Assembly: GCF_011075055.1 (NCBI RefSeq)
Contig: NC_058146.1
Span: forward strand, 1,550,001 to 1,614,000
From: Mangifera indica
Taxonomy: Eukaryota; Streptophyta; Magnoliopsida; Sapindales; Anacardiaceae
Direction: 5' to 3'
DNA: 64,000 nt
The notes beneath the pieces are model-generated. The model saw only the letters and a program-made list of their open reading frames with translations, had not been told where the DNA came from and did no database searches. Positions 11,328 through 24,291 of the stretch are shown here, in pieces. The translations under genes and the position numbers were made by a program. Numbering within the stretch: position 1 is the stretch's first letter; each line of letters begins with the position of its first letter.

Positions 11328-11895
11328 GGTCGCCGGCGTTTAATTGAAGAAAAAGAAGAGATGAGGAGAGGAAGAGTAGAGAAAGGAAGAAGAAATTAAA
11401 GAGGTGAAATGTAGTGTTCACAATAACAGCTTCACAGCTCCATCACAGCCTGTTTTATTCTTTTGCTTTTATGGAGGGTGGCCGGTGAGTAGGCACGCTG
11501 TTATGGTAGGGTCCACACATGGATGTATGTGCCATCATACATTCATACATAATCAAGAAAACTACTTTATCTTGACATGGCGGGCGAGCATTGGCCCAAC
11601 TGTAAGTTAGGGACCACCTTTAGCTGTTAGTTGAGAAGTCTGGATCAGTCATCACCTACAGGCTTGGCCAAAAACGTAAATAACTATAAATAACTGCCAC
11701 ATACATGTCATCCCATACATAACAATTTAATATGAGTCCTGTTCGCGGATCAATCTGGCATGGGCCTTCAGCCCAACATCATTTTTAATTTTGTCTTTTA
11801 AAATTTTTTTAACGTTGATCAACAGATCGGTGAATCGAGTGTGAGATCTTTGTTTGCCCAAACAAAATTCGCAAAACTCAGAGATCTCCCAGCAG
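11328..11895. promoter_or_regulatory. Shared divergent promoter region
   Basis: These 568 bases separate the start codons of the small protein (minus strand) and the nucleotide-sugar transporter (plus strand), so they should hold both promoters and both 5' UTRs. The half near the small protein is purine-rich on the plus strand (GAGGAGAGGAAGAGTAGAGA), which is a CT-rich leader on the transcribed strand. I see no convincing TATA box for either gene. Confidence 0.5.
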
Positions 11896-14800
11896 ATGGA
11901 GTATAGAAAAATCAAAGACGAGGTACAAGTTTCCGTATTTGCCCCTACCATCATCAATGTTCAGAATTTAACTGTAAATGTGAATGAAGTGCAGGATAAC
12001 GATGGAGGTGGCCGAGATGCTAATGACTTAGAGAGCTTGAGAGGAAAACCTCTTTCAGCTAGTATGTATTTAACTTTCGAATTCTGAATTTTGATTTTTG
12101 TGAACATCAAATTGTGCTTACTGTTTATCTGAACTGTTGTTTCAGTTAGTAATGTGGCTGCAAGCGCTGGTGAACGGTCCAAGTGGAAGCGCAAGTAAGT
12201 GAGAAAGATTTCATTCTTTTGTGTTTCAAAAATAGTTTTTTTTTTTTTTTTAAATATTGGCATTTGATTGGAATAGGTCAATGGTTACACTTGCGCTGAC
12301 TGTTCTGACGAGTTCACAAGCCATATTGATTGTGTGGTCTAAGAGAGCTGGAAAGTATGAGTATAGTGTTACGACTGCTAATTTTTTGGTGAGGAATAAG
12401 GACTTGTTCTATGTTACTTTCGATTCTAAAATGTTGGTAATGAATGCTGATTGAATTTGACCCTTTTTATCTTGTCTTATGGAAATAAAATTAGGTGGAA
12501 ACTTTGAAATGTGCATTATCGCTTGCTGCCTTGGCGAGAATTTGGAGTAGTGAAGGTGTCACTGAAGATAACAGGTTTTCATTAATTATTTCTTTCAGCC
12601 AATAGATTTTTTTTTTTTTTTTGGAGTTGGAAGTATTAATATTATCTTGATTTTGTAGTTGTGTTAAACTGGCTGCAGCATGGTCTTAGTAATTTTCCCC
12701 TTTTTTCAGTTGTTGGTAACTTAATGTTATACAAGCTTGGAGTAATTTCTTGTTTTTAATTTGTATCCTTTGTGGACTAGGTTGAGTACGACTTTGGATG
12801 AAGTTATTGTTTACCCCATTCCTGCGGCACTTTACCTTGTGAAGAATCTTCTCCAGGTTGATAGTTGTGGTTATTTGTTTTATTATTATTTTTGGATATC
12901 AATAGCATGGTATTATTGTTTCCTGAACCTGATTTTATTTTCTCCTATTTCATGTGGTAGTATTACATCTTTGCCTATGTGGATGCACCGGGTTACCAGA
13001 TACTGAAGAACCTAAACATTATCAGCACGGGTGTTTTATACCGAATCATACTTAAGAAAAAGTGCGTTCTTTGCAGCTTATATGCCTTTTTGTGATAGAA
13101 ATTATTGTTAATAATGTGTAATTAGCAAATCAAGAGAAATATTATGGAAACATCGTTTTATTTGTTTGTGTGCCTTTACTTATTTCTTTATTTTAAGGAT
13201 TTAAGAACGCTTAGAATTTTAGGAAAAATCAGTGTTTACTTGCTGAAGATAAACCTGAATAAAAAGAGAGTTATTATAGAATTCTAACTAGGCATGATAT
13301 CTGACCTGTATGCAATTTTCAGGCTAAGCGAGATTCAGTGGGCAGCTTTCATTCTATTATGTTGTGGATGCACCACAGCACAGCTGAACTCTAAGTAAGT
13401 TTTTGAGCTCTTCTTTTCTCTGAGATTGCTTCATTTGACTAGATAGGCCAAGATTTGTCTAATGTCATTTTCCTGATACTCTTAGTTGGCAAATCAACAT
13501 TAATGGTCCTAACTCTTCAAGTATGGAATGAAGAATTTTGACTTACATAGTATGTATAATTATATGAAAATTTTGAACTATTATTCATGATCTCCTGCAT
13601 TAAAATCAGTTCTACGTTGTTTTGGCAGTTCGGATCATGTCCTTCAAACACCTTTTCAAGGCTGGGTAATGGCCATTGTGAGTTGCTAATGAATTATAAA
13701 CTCTTAATCCGGTAGAAGCAAGAAGTTTTAAGTATATTTAATGGCTTATGCATGCTTTGTAACAGTTGGTAAATGCTTTTGCAGGTGATGGCACTTTTAA
13801 GCGGTTTTGCTGGAGTGTATACTGAGGTGAAAGTTTTGAAGTACCTGACATGCTCCTCATTTATGTTGAGATGTTTCATGCTTCCAATAGATATTAGTGT
13901 TTGTATACTATCTTCTGGCCAAGATGTTTATATTTAAATAGTTGTAAATGATTCTGGGAAAAACTCTGGTTCAGGATGTCAAAATCTCCATAAAGTGCAT
14001 TGTGCATTTCTCTTTTTAATCATAAAGGAAATTCTAATTCAATACTGTGCTTGTTTTTGTGTTGGCAGGCTATAATTAAAAAGCGACCTTCAAGAAATAT
14101 AAATGTGCAAAATTTCTGGTTGTATGTCTTTGGGATGGCTTTCAATGCTGTTGCAATAGTGATTCAAGATTTCGATGCAGTCATGAACAAGTAGTTTCAA
14201 GATTTCTATCACTAATTCTGCTCTTATAGTCTATCTACTTTGTGTGTGTGTTACATGAGTAGATCTTTGTGTCTATTTGTGGCTAGATCATTGAATATAT
14301 CCATCCATGTTTTTAAATGAAAAAATCCATCTATTTTATGCATTTAAAAGGAGTTATTATATAACGAGTTAATATTTCCTAGTTAATCTTATAGTTACAT
14401 GTAAGTTATAAGTAAAGCATTTTGTGTTCAGGGGCTTCTTTCATGGATACTCATTAATTACAGTTCTCATGATTCTTAATCATGCCCTCAGGTATGTTAC
14501 TCCACTTTTATGGCTTGATCAATATATAGTTTGCTTCTTATTTTCTATTGTACATTTGATAACACTAAAAAAGGCTATGCATTAGTTTGAGGATAAAAAG
14601 TGGTGAGTGTCAATAATGCTACCATATATGAAATCTTTTGTGGGGAAGAAACTAAGTTTCAAGATAACCAACTACAGTCACTCAATTCCTCATGCTTTAT
14701 ATGCTTTGTGGGTTTTGGAGAAGGTTACCTGCATCATACAGAAATCTCATTTCATTTACAGCCCATAACAACTTTAAAAGTATTTTAAAGATATCTAATT

Positions 14801-16040
14801 TTTAAATTGTCATTTCCCATATATTGTTTTTGTACTAGGTGCATAAATATATACATCTTAATTTTTATCTGTGCAGTGGGATTGCTGTGTCCATGGTGAT
14901 GAAATACGCCGACAATATTGTTAAGGTAAATCAGATGTTTCACTTTTAAGTAAGGTTTACATAATTTTGTTTGCTAATTGACAAATTGGTGTGAAATTAG
15001 CTTATTAGGTTTAGATTTTCTGTTTTGACAAAAGCTAGCCGTTTGTAAACATAGATGTAAAACATCATGAGACAGCCTATGGGAGAAAATTAGGAGTGAG
15101 AAAACCAAAAGAAGTGTGAGAAAGAACAATAATGATAGGGAAAACTATTTAGGTAGCGAAAGAACAATGAACACTCTCTTTTGTTACCTCTCTCTTGACT
15201 AAAGAGTGCTGGGTAAGTGGTACAAAGTTCTAGAGAAAACCATCATCATTTTTCTTCGGAGATCTTGCTTCTCCCTATAAACTTTGGGCTTTCTGTCTAT
15301 CTAACGTAATTGTCACTGGTTTCCGGTGCTTCTATGAATGATTGTATGTTGTGCAATAGGGACAACTTTGATTTTGTTTCATATCAAAATAACAAAAGCA
15401 GATGCATATGCATAAAATGCAATGCACCTGATGTTCTTCCTACCATTGTCAGCATGGTATACCACACTTTGTTGGATAGTGTCAATTTGATTATCAAAAA
15501 AACTTCAGTGATGGTTATGGATTTTCTGCACCATTTATTTGGTATTTTATGCTTATTTAGCTGCATAATGTTGTGCAGGTGTACTCTACGTCGGTGGCAA
15601 TGCTTCTCACAGCAGTTGTTTCTGTGTTCCTCTTTGGTTTTCATCTTTCCCTTGCCTTTTTTCTTGGTGCTACGTAAGTTTACTCTTTCCACACGCCATT
15701 TACCATTATTATAATACATTTCCAAGAACACTGGTGACCTGGTGTCCAGCAATGATGGCCTGTGTGTAGGTGGTTTAGCCGAGTCAAAATAGAATTACCA
15801 ACCAAAAAAAAAACACAAATCTAGATATTTGGTAGTTTGATAAAATTTGTTTGACATCACCATTTTAGTTTTGATGCTCTGCATTTGCCATGTCTACGAC
15901 TGACAGGAGCATCATTTTGCCGATTATGAATTTCAACATTAATAGTCATACTGGGCTATTTATTCACTGAATGTTGCTTTGTTTTCAGTGTTGTTTCTGT
16001 CTCGGTATACTTGCAGTCTGCCGGAAAGCTACAAAGATAG
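11896..16040 (+). CDS. Nucleotide-sugar transporter, CMP-sialic acid transporter-like
   Basis: A multi-pass Golgi/ER antiporter of the nucleotide-sugar transporter family (plant CMP-sialic-acid-transporter-like group, several of which carry UDP-galactose or related substrates). Fourteen exons: 11896-12061, 12146-12194, 12277-12388, 12495-12574, 12781-12856, 12961-13061, 13323-13394, 13629-13677, 13785-13826, 14069-14190, 14432-14491, 14877-14925, 15579-15673 and 15989-16040. They give a 374-residue frame ending in TAG. Recognisable segments are NFLVETLKCALSLAALARIW, YPIPAALYLVKNLLQYYIFA, YVDAPGYQILKNLNIISTGV, SGFAGVYTEAIIKKRPSRN and LGATVVSVSVYLQSAGKLQR. The soluble N-terminus precedes the first membrane span near KSMVTLALTVLTSSQAIL. 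I chose the ATG at 11896 (MEYRKIKDE, as in the family); an in-frame ATG at 11854 would add 14 polar residues. Substrate cannot be read from sequence. Confidence 0.9.
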
Positions 16041-17517
16041 TGGTAACTTCCCCCCGCTGCCCGCAATTGTTTCTTTAAGTAAAAGTTCATGTCCTGTGAA
16101 TTTTTGTTCCTTTTCCTTTTCCAATTTATTACATCATAATCATCAAATTGACCTCTGATATATATAGACCAAAAAAAAAAAAAAAACTGTACTGTAATAT
16201 TTGTTATAATTAGTTGAAGAAAGAAAAGCTTACGACTCTGAATTTTCCGACCTTGGTGTGGATTTAAGTTGTAAAATCCTGTTTCTTAGTTTATTTTATG
16301 AAACTGAAGCCCTGTTTTTTCTTTTTCTGTTATTTTTCAATTTTTTATAGGTGTTTACTTATGTGATTTTATGTGCTCCACGTTGGCGGTGTCGTATTAA
16401 TCCAAATGTCGGCAACGTTGATGCGTGTTCGGTACCAACCGAATTCAGATAGAATTATCGCTATTTACCTTGCCATGGACGTCCTTACCCTTTCCTTTCA
16501 GATAATACTGAGGTGGGTGGATACCATACAATGTGAAAAATAATGTTTATTATAATATTAATATAATATAATATATTATATGATATAATTTATTATTATA
16601 TATTGATATATTTATTTATGTATAATAAATTTTCTATTTTTGAAAGAATTTGTGATATTTTTAATTTTATAATATATCAATTAAAATTTTTTATTAATGT
16701 AGTTTTTTAAATTATATCTTAAAATATATGAAATATTATACGAGAAATTATATTTTTAATTTTATTTAACTATTATGAATTTATAGATTCTGACTCATTT
16801 GTGTAGACTGACAAGGAAACTTATGTGACAGAGTCATCGAATGTGTGACGTCACTATTTAGCCACATAAGCACCAAAATTAAACAAGGCTTTCATAATGA
16901 TTTTATCAATTATCCCCGAATGTTAACCCTCAAAAACACGGACCACAAATTGTAAAATTTCGACGTTAAATCACAATCCAGAAAAAGGTCTCAATAATAA
17001 AAATTTCGATCACTGGATATTCATATTCTGGCTGATGTCGTTTAGACACTAGTCAATTTTCTTGGTTCTCTTGATGTTCTTTAACCTTGGCTACAATTTC
17101 TCTATACCGACCGATATTTGACTCTGGTTCACAAATCTTTGAATTTTTGTTTTGCACTGGGACTTGAGCAGAGATGACTTTCAGGAAAATAGGCTATCCA
17201 TAGAAACCACACCATTGAGATGTTATTGACAACAATTAGACAACAGATTGTAATAAAAAACTTTTCTCTAAGCTTATTACCAAAATAATAGTAACTATGT
17301 AATAGAATTTTAAGTGAAGATACAATGCACCCAAGCTTACAAGCGTAGAAAATATTCAGGGTGCATGTAAATAATTTTTGGAGTTCATTATTGATGAAAG
17401 GGTCGAAAATTTTTAAGTTTGCAGGTTTAAGTTTCTAGGTGCTATGACCTAATACTATGAATATCAAATGACCAACACAGAATTAGTTGTGTTAAAAGTA
17501 CAGGAAAAGAATGAGCA
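16041..17517. other. Convergent intergenic region
   Basis: 3' UTR of the transporter, then a strongly AT-rich stretch (about 16540-16780, repeated TATAATAT words), then a moderately AT-rich spacer to the end of the DUF89 gene. No coding or RNA gene is seen. The two genes converge here, so both polyadenylation sites should lie in this interval. Confidence 0.5.
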
Positions 17518-20500
17518 TTAACTAGAAACTTCATTGTATTTGAAGACACAGTCATAGAGTCGACCTCCAAGAAACTGGGCAACCTCAGGATGTTTCACCT
17601 GCAGGAAAGAGTGAACAAAGTTAACTAAAGAGAGAGAAAAAAAATAAGCCTGCACATTAAGGCTATGTTTGTTAATTGAAATTATTGAAAAGGCAACAAA
17701 GTAGGGAAGAATCATTACCATTCCAATCTTTAGGGAATCACATTTAAATTGAGCATAGAGATTTGTCTCAATTCCACGACCCTGCCAAATGCGATGGAAA
17801 CTCTATATTATGTTGCAGAATTGATAAAAGGTCAAAAAAAAAAAAAAAAAAACTAAACGAAGTTAAAGAATTCAACATTTTAACCAATTTCACTTTAAGA
17901 ACTCTGATGATAGTAAGAGAGGGTATTATAATCGTATACATTTATATGATTATCCATCCCCCATCAAGGTAATCCTAAAAGCGCAAACCAATTTATATTC
18001 TCAAAGAGAGGTACATGGATTGCATTGGATGAAAAACATGCTTATGCTGAAAAGTCTTGTACCATAAAGCAGAGCTTACTGAAACAGAACTTATAACCAA
18101 TAGCCACTCTCATCCAGGTTACCATTTTGACTGTAATTCTCACCACATTCTTAAAAACACAAAAGAAAAACACAGAGCCTTCAAACAAAAAACAAAAAGA
18201 GTAATTTAGCAGTAGTATGTTTAGATGTTAAGAACTTACCATGCCTTCCAAGATAACTAGATCTGCATCACTAGCTAGGTAGGCAAGCTCTTGTGATACT
18301 CTTGCAAGATCAATAACCTATAGAAAATGGGAAAAATGAACAATAGATCAACAAAAATGATTAACATGCAGTGTACCAAGGGCATCCACTGAACCTATGC
18401 ACAGATTTATAAGAAATAACACTTTCATTTCTTACCGGCAAATCATTGCCAGAGTTGGCAATAAAAAGATTTGAAGTGTCAACACCCATGAGCTTCCCAC
18501 TTTCATCCTTCAACTGGACATTGGGAGCTATGTCAGGGTCACAAACAAGAATAAAAAACAATCATAATTCTAAAAGTTCTGATCTGTCACCTTTGCAATG
18601 ATGTCAATCAGTTCACTGTAAGTTACATCATTGATTGATGGTAAATCATTTGCAGCCAACACAACCTGTATACATGTACGAGATGTCATGAGTAGATTTC
18701 TTTAAAATAACTGGAAAGAGACAAAAGAAAAGATGGGGTATTTTTGCTTTAAAAGAAAATGACAACCACTGCTAGAATGCTAAAATAAAGTCATGATCTA
18801 AAAAATCCATCCAATGAATAATGTCACTTATGCAAATGTATGCATTCCAAAAGAAAATTACATTCGCTCATCACCTTAATTCTCAAACCAAAATGATGTC
18901 ATGTTCAATTAAAAATTACAAACTATATCATGTTACCTAAACCAGATATAAATGTAGTATTAAAAGAAAAGATTAACTCAACTCTCATAACCATCCTTAA
19001 GCATGAATATTATGTTGGTATCAAATTCTGTGGTGCTCTAAGTCCCTTACAATATTTTGTACAAATAAAATGCTGAAACAGAGGTGCAGACAGTATAACT
19101 CTCAGACAACAAGCATCTCACTTTTTTTTTTAAATATTATTTTACACTGGGTCAAGTAAACAGCATAAATTCAAAAAATTATAACAGAATAGCACATATG
19201 AAAAGTTGCACAGAACCCTTAGTCTCTTGACTGCAAAATTCAGTTGCATTGAATAGACATGACCATTTGTGAAAGCAAACCTGAGTTCCAAGACGGAGTA
19301 ACTCCCTTACAAATGGTAAAATGCCCAAAATTATATCAGCACCAGAATTATCAACAAAAATGACGGCCTATCATGGAAGCAATGAAACTGATTAGAGAAT
19401 GAGAGACACATAAAGCATTGGTTCTTTTTCAATAAATGCTACTAAAGACATGACCCTTTTTATGGAAAAAAAGATATCCTGTAACATATATCGAAATATT
19501 GGACTAACCTTCTTCCAAGGTTTCTTGCTCCATTTCACTTTGAACGTTTCCAAGTCATCAATAACCCAAGGTCGTGGGACAAGGTTTTGACAACTAGCCA
19601 AAAAGGACATGCCATCTCTTGAGAAGACCTCAGCAAGCTTCAGAAAGGTGATAAAAAAAAATCACATGTGATATCACATAAACTGCAGCTATTAACTATT
19701 TCTGTTGCAATATTGATGAAAAAACAAATGATCATGGGAACAAAATAAGAACATTATTATAAGCATATGCAGCACAGCTGAAAAAATATATAAATAAATG
19801 AAGGCAGTGTGAGAGCAAAGAAGCAAAGAGATTAATGCAACAGCAAGGCTGCTAAGGCATAGAGTACTCCAAATAGAAAGCATAAACAAAGAAAACAAAT
19901 GCTCTTATTTAAGTCTCTCCTTTTTTATACAGATGAGTACAAGAGAAAGAGTGAAAACAACAAAGTCTGTGCCTAAGATGAGAAAACGCATGAAAACCTC
20001 TGCTTAAGAGAGAACTTAATCCCAAAAGTAGTTTGTGAACAAGTTTTCAGGCTTTTAACAGAATTAATAATTTAAGAGCACTTACAACGAGTGTACAAAC
20101 TGTCAGAACCAAATGACATGTTTCCAGAAATTTTCTAAAAGCCATAAGATAAAGGATTAAACTACCTTTGCTGAACCAAGATCGAATATGTTTCCTGCAA
20201 ATATTCCCCTAACCAAAGACTCTAGGCGCTTCCCTTCCTCTTCGATAGCATCGTTAAGACGAACTACATCTCCAAACAAGGATATAGCTTTAGCATTCTC
20301 CTCATCCTATTAGCAAATTGTCACAAAAAGGATCAGCCATGTTTGAAATAAACAAAAATAGAAAGCTCACCAATATTTAAAATCCCCTCTCCTCCATTGT
20401 CCCTCATTTCTTACTTTCGATGACCAGCCAAGATTCTCAGTCAGTGAACCAAAGGGATCTAAAGAGTATTATGGCTCTTACATATCACTTTCCCACCCCC

Positions 20501-21636
20501 TCTACACCATTGTTTTTATTTTTTTCAAAATTTTTATACCCAGAAATCTTTGCACTTCCTGTACAAGTTCCCTGAGTTATGAACAAAGAACTAATGCCAG
20601 ACCAAAACCCTCCATTTATAACAATCCCAACTAGACAAAAGGTTTCTCATTCCAACTGTTCTACCAAGCAATTGCATTTCAGCCTTTGCAATCAGTTCAT
20701 TTACAATGTTATATATTTCACTGGTATATACACTCTGCAGGTTTGGTATGTAAAGGAAAGAAACTACAGAAGTTTAAACTTACCTTGACTTTTTTAAATA
20801 TGTCTCTGAATCCCAGTTCTCTAAGGATTTGCTCACGAATTCGGCAAAGAAGCTTCGATAAACCGCCAACACACACAGAAAAGAAAAAAAAAAAGACATA
20901 ACAAAAGAAAAAATTTTAGATCCTCCAAACTAAACCGCTTCACTAAATCATTTTGAAGACGGTAAAAGAACATCCAAAAGCTTGACTTACAATGCAATCA
21001 GGTGGGCCGCCATGACTCTCTGGATCTTTCTTAAAGTCCTCAAGTATCTCAGCATACCTTAAGGCAATCAAAATTTCAGACAACACATTAATTGCTAGAA
21101 TTACACTAATTGCAACTCACAGGACGAGTGATACGGATTAACTCATTCCCATGAAGTCCAAGTACAAAATGCCTAACCGGATGAAACCTCTATTATGTAA
21201 AGAACAATACTTTTAAAACAGCAGACTTATACAAACAGAGAACCTAACTTCCCAGACTGAAAAGAAAAAGATTCATACAAAAGATAGATCACGAGAGAAC
21301 CAAAACATATACCTTTCAGCAAATTTTTGAGCTCTAGCAGGAGCATCAATGACAGTAGGATCAGTCTCAGCTCGTTGCCTGAAAGGGATTAAAAATAATT
21401 GACAACTTAAGTAGAATTACAACAAAAAGGATATAAAAATAAATAGAATTGAAGGGGATAAATTACTTGAAAGAAGGAATGGAATTGACAAATAGGGTGA
21501 CCCAAGAAACCTCAGCAGGGGTGGCTTTTCTGGGATTGTCCGAGGGGAATCTGTAGGGAATGGTGCATGCCCTGTAGTTTGATTCGATCGGAGTTTGAAG
21601 TAACGGGAAAGGGACCAGCTCAGAAGCGCTCTCCAT
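17518..21636 (-). CDS. DUF89 damage-control phosphatase (At2g17340-like)
   Basis: A metal-dependent phosphatase of the DUF89/ARMT1-like family. The plant stand-alone form resembles the domain fused to pantothenate kinase 2 and is thought to clear damaged phospho-metabolites in the CoA pathway (family knowledge). Twelve exons in transcript order: 21467-21636, 21313-21378, 20991-21057, 20784-20852, 20166-20306, 19509-19637, 19281-19367, 18591-18665, 18436-18513, 18240-18317, 17719-17781 and 17518-17598. They total 1,104 bases, giving 367 residues, which I recall as the length of the Arabidopsis protein. Key motifs: [20 protein letters not shown] with the metal-binding Asp220-Asn221 pair; [19 protein letters not shown] (244-262); [18 protein letters not shown]; and [17 protein letters not shown] with Asp313. 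No transit or signal peptide is evident. The start [14 protein letters not shown] is the only suitable ATG. Confidence 0.92.
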
Positions 21637-23208
21637 TTCGGGTTTTGTTCGGTTTATTTGAAGAAGTGAAATGCTATTAGAAAGAAAAGAACAGAGAAAA
21701 AGAGAGAAAGCTGTATCTAGGATTCCAAGTTGAGGGGCAGATGATGGACCCTCTCTTCTTCTTCGGCATGCATATGGAAAATGGAATATGCTTTATAAAT
21801 ATTGCCATATGCAGAGCTTCCAGAATAGTAACGTACATGTTACCACCCATGGTTTGGCCTAAAAACTTTTCTACCCTTCATGACTAAAATAATAATTCAC
21901 CGTCCAGTTATTTAAAAAAAATTAAAAAGTAACCCTATTACAAATCTCACCTAAACAATTTGGCCATTTTAAAAGGTTGAAAACTTGTATTTTAGTCTTG
22001 ACAATCAAGCCTTTGGAACCGCTTCTTGCCCCTGTCATGATCTCACTGTTGTCATAAGTTTCTACATCCTTGATGAATGAATGCCTCAAGGTTTGATAAC
22101 TGGTAAGTTAAGCAAAGAATGAAAATTTTCTGCAGTGATTCGAAGTTAACATAAACTGTCTGTTGCTAGTCCAAATTTACGTCAGGCTGCAGAAAAAATC
22201 AAATTTGATAATTCTTCCTCAGACTATACCGGAGGCAAACTATTATTATATTGAATTTTGAGGGTGAACAGATTAATCTTTTCTAACCTTCTTTTGAAAG
22301 GAACTGACTGTAAGGAACAATTTTTTTGGGTAAGTATATAACTATATTTAGCCACACCAAAATTATGCCAAAAAATTTACTTTATGTTCACAAACAATTT
22401 GTCAACTTGTGATGAAAGAAAGGTCAGGAAGAAGTGTTCCTGAATTCATGCTCTGGACTTAAGTGGTGATAAACCAGAGCACCTGCCATTGAATTCCAAT
22501 GTGCAAAAACAAATCATAAATGTCTCTGGCCTGGCTGCCATTGTCCTCACTTTCCTGTCCTGTGCCTAGAGAATTTGGTAGGCATAACATTAATCTCTAT
22601 GATGCATAACAAGGAATGCACAGGCAAATTATAGTTCACATTATCACAAGAATGCTGAATCAGAAGAAAAATCACAAAGTAGTCCTAGTAGAATTGCGAA
22701 ATGCTATACTTGTCAAACTACAGTATTCGGCAGAATCTAAACCCAGCAGAGATAAACCTAACAGATCATTAGCTAGAAATAAATGCTTATAACATAACTA
22801 AACCTTGATGCAAAGGTTGTTCCAGTTTATGATAAATATATAATTTATCTTAAAGAAAAGTAAGAAGTATTTAAAAAAAAAAAAAAATCCTTTGTCATGT
22901 TCAAACAGTTAAGAATGAGGCAAACTTCAAAATAACATCACATCCTGATACTTGGCTAGTATATTAGACAATTAAAAGATGGATCATAATACTCCATTCA
23001 ATTTCATTAATCATACATGCCTTCTTTCTTGATTGAATCAATTTGTACCCAAGGACATCATCAATTCTACTATAATTGAATTGCATACATAAATTTACAT
23101 ATTTATGCATTTGAATGAATAGAAAGTTGGGCAATGAAGATCAAGAAAATACATAGTTGCAGAGAATCATGAAATCTATCCTTGTTACTACTCCCTTGGT
23201 GTAAAGCC
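21637..23208. other. DUF89 promoter and spacer
   Basis: The first ~150 bases hold the DUF89 leader, purine-rich on the transcribed strand (AGAGAAAAAGAGAGAAAG on plus at about 21690). The rest is AT-rich spacer with a poly-A tract near 22875 and the 3' UTR of the coiled-coil gene at its end. No gene or transposon was recognised. Confidence 0.45.
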
Positions 23209-24291
23209 TCATTTCTTCGCTTTTGCAAACCTGAGGCATCGATACTTTTCTCCACTTACAGTAATCTCAAGAGCTCCATCTTGGTTATCTTGGTTTGATG
23301 CAGTTCCCATAAGGACACTTTTCTCTTTCTCCAGATTTTCTTTCTCCATCTTCAACCTTGCTTCTTGTCTAGCAATCTCAGCCTGGAAAATGAATAATAT
23401 TCAAGAATCTCAATACACAATTTGAAACTTAAACAACAGGTGGAAAAATTATTCAACCAACAATATCAAATACAAAGCACTAAGTTCACTTCCACAGCCT
23501 CAAAAATACATAAATCTTCAAATCAACAAAAAGCACACATTGTATAAGACTACTGATGCACATACGAAGCTAACTCACTTATCAAGGAATGCAAGAAACA
23601 AAAAACTGATTCACAAATTGCCCGACAGATTAAAAGAACAGCTCAAATGACAGATGGAAAGATTATTCAAGTAACAAAATTAAATACAAAGTTCCGAGGT
23701 CACCTCCATTGCCTTAAAAAAACAAAAATCTTCCACTCAACAAGCTTACTTTTTTATGGCCACTAACAGATTCATGTATGAAGAAACATGGTTGTAGAGG
23801 CATCCATTAAACAGAAACAGTTTCAAAAAATTCCTGACAGATTTAAAATAACAGCTCAAGATTATGTGTGAAGAAAACAAATAAATAAAATAGAGACAAG
23901 TGACGATTATCTTCAAAAATTAGGAAGGGGGTTCCTCTGTTTTTTAACTGAAATATGAATTAGGGAAGTGAAATAGCAATAATAATGAATAAACTAACTA
24001 ATCCAAGAGGTGATAAAAGTGAAATAACTCTGGGAATTTTAAGTAAGAAAAATCGATGCAGCTAGTGTTATAATGAAACAGAATTAACTAGATAAAGAGT
24101 AAAAAATTAACCTCACGACGAGAAAGCTCGGCCTTCCAAGCGGCTTCACGTTCGGCGACTTCACGTTCACGTTCTTCAATGTAACTCTGCATCTCTCTCT
24201 CCTTCATAATCCTGTCTTGTATGTCTGCATCCAAAGCCTCCTTCAGCTCCTGCACGAACTTGTCGACCACCGCTTTTATTCGCAAAGACAT
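23209..24291 (-). CDS. Small conserved coiled-coil protein (117 aa)
   Basis: Two exons, 24112-24291 and 23209-23382, with a 729-base intron, encode 117 residues. Residues about 20-85 are an unbroken charged helix (DRIMKEREMQSYIEEREREV, then EAAWKAELSRREAEIARQEA and RLKMEKENLEKEKSVLMG) with coiled-coil spacing of hydrophobic residues. The C-terminus is GALEITVSGEKYRCLRFAKA plus KK. The join falls at SRRE|AEIA and keeps frame. I recall near-identical short proteins in other plants but no function. No DNA-binding, membrane or targeting motif is visible. It may be a scaffold or partner protein (guess). Confidence 0.8.

Noticed and set aside
11059..11421. 120-codon ORF overlapping the small conserved protein
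   Set aside because: Same-strand shadow in another frame; the protein-like frame is 10857-11327.
15310..15714. 134-codon ORF in the sugar-nucleotide transporter gene
   Set aside because: Mostly intron sequence; its end overlaps the true exon 15579-15673 in another frame.
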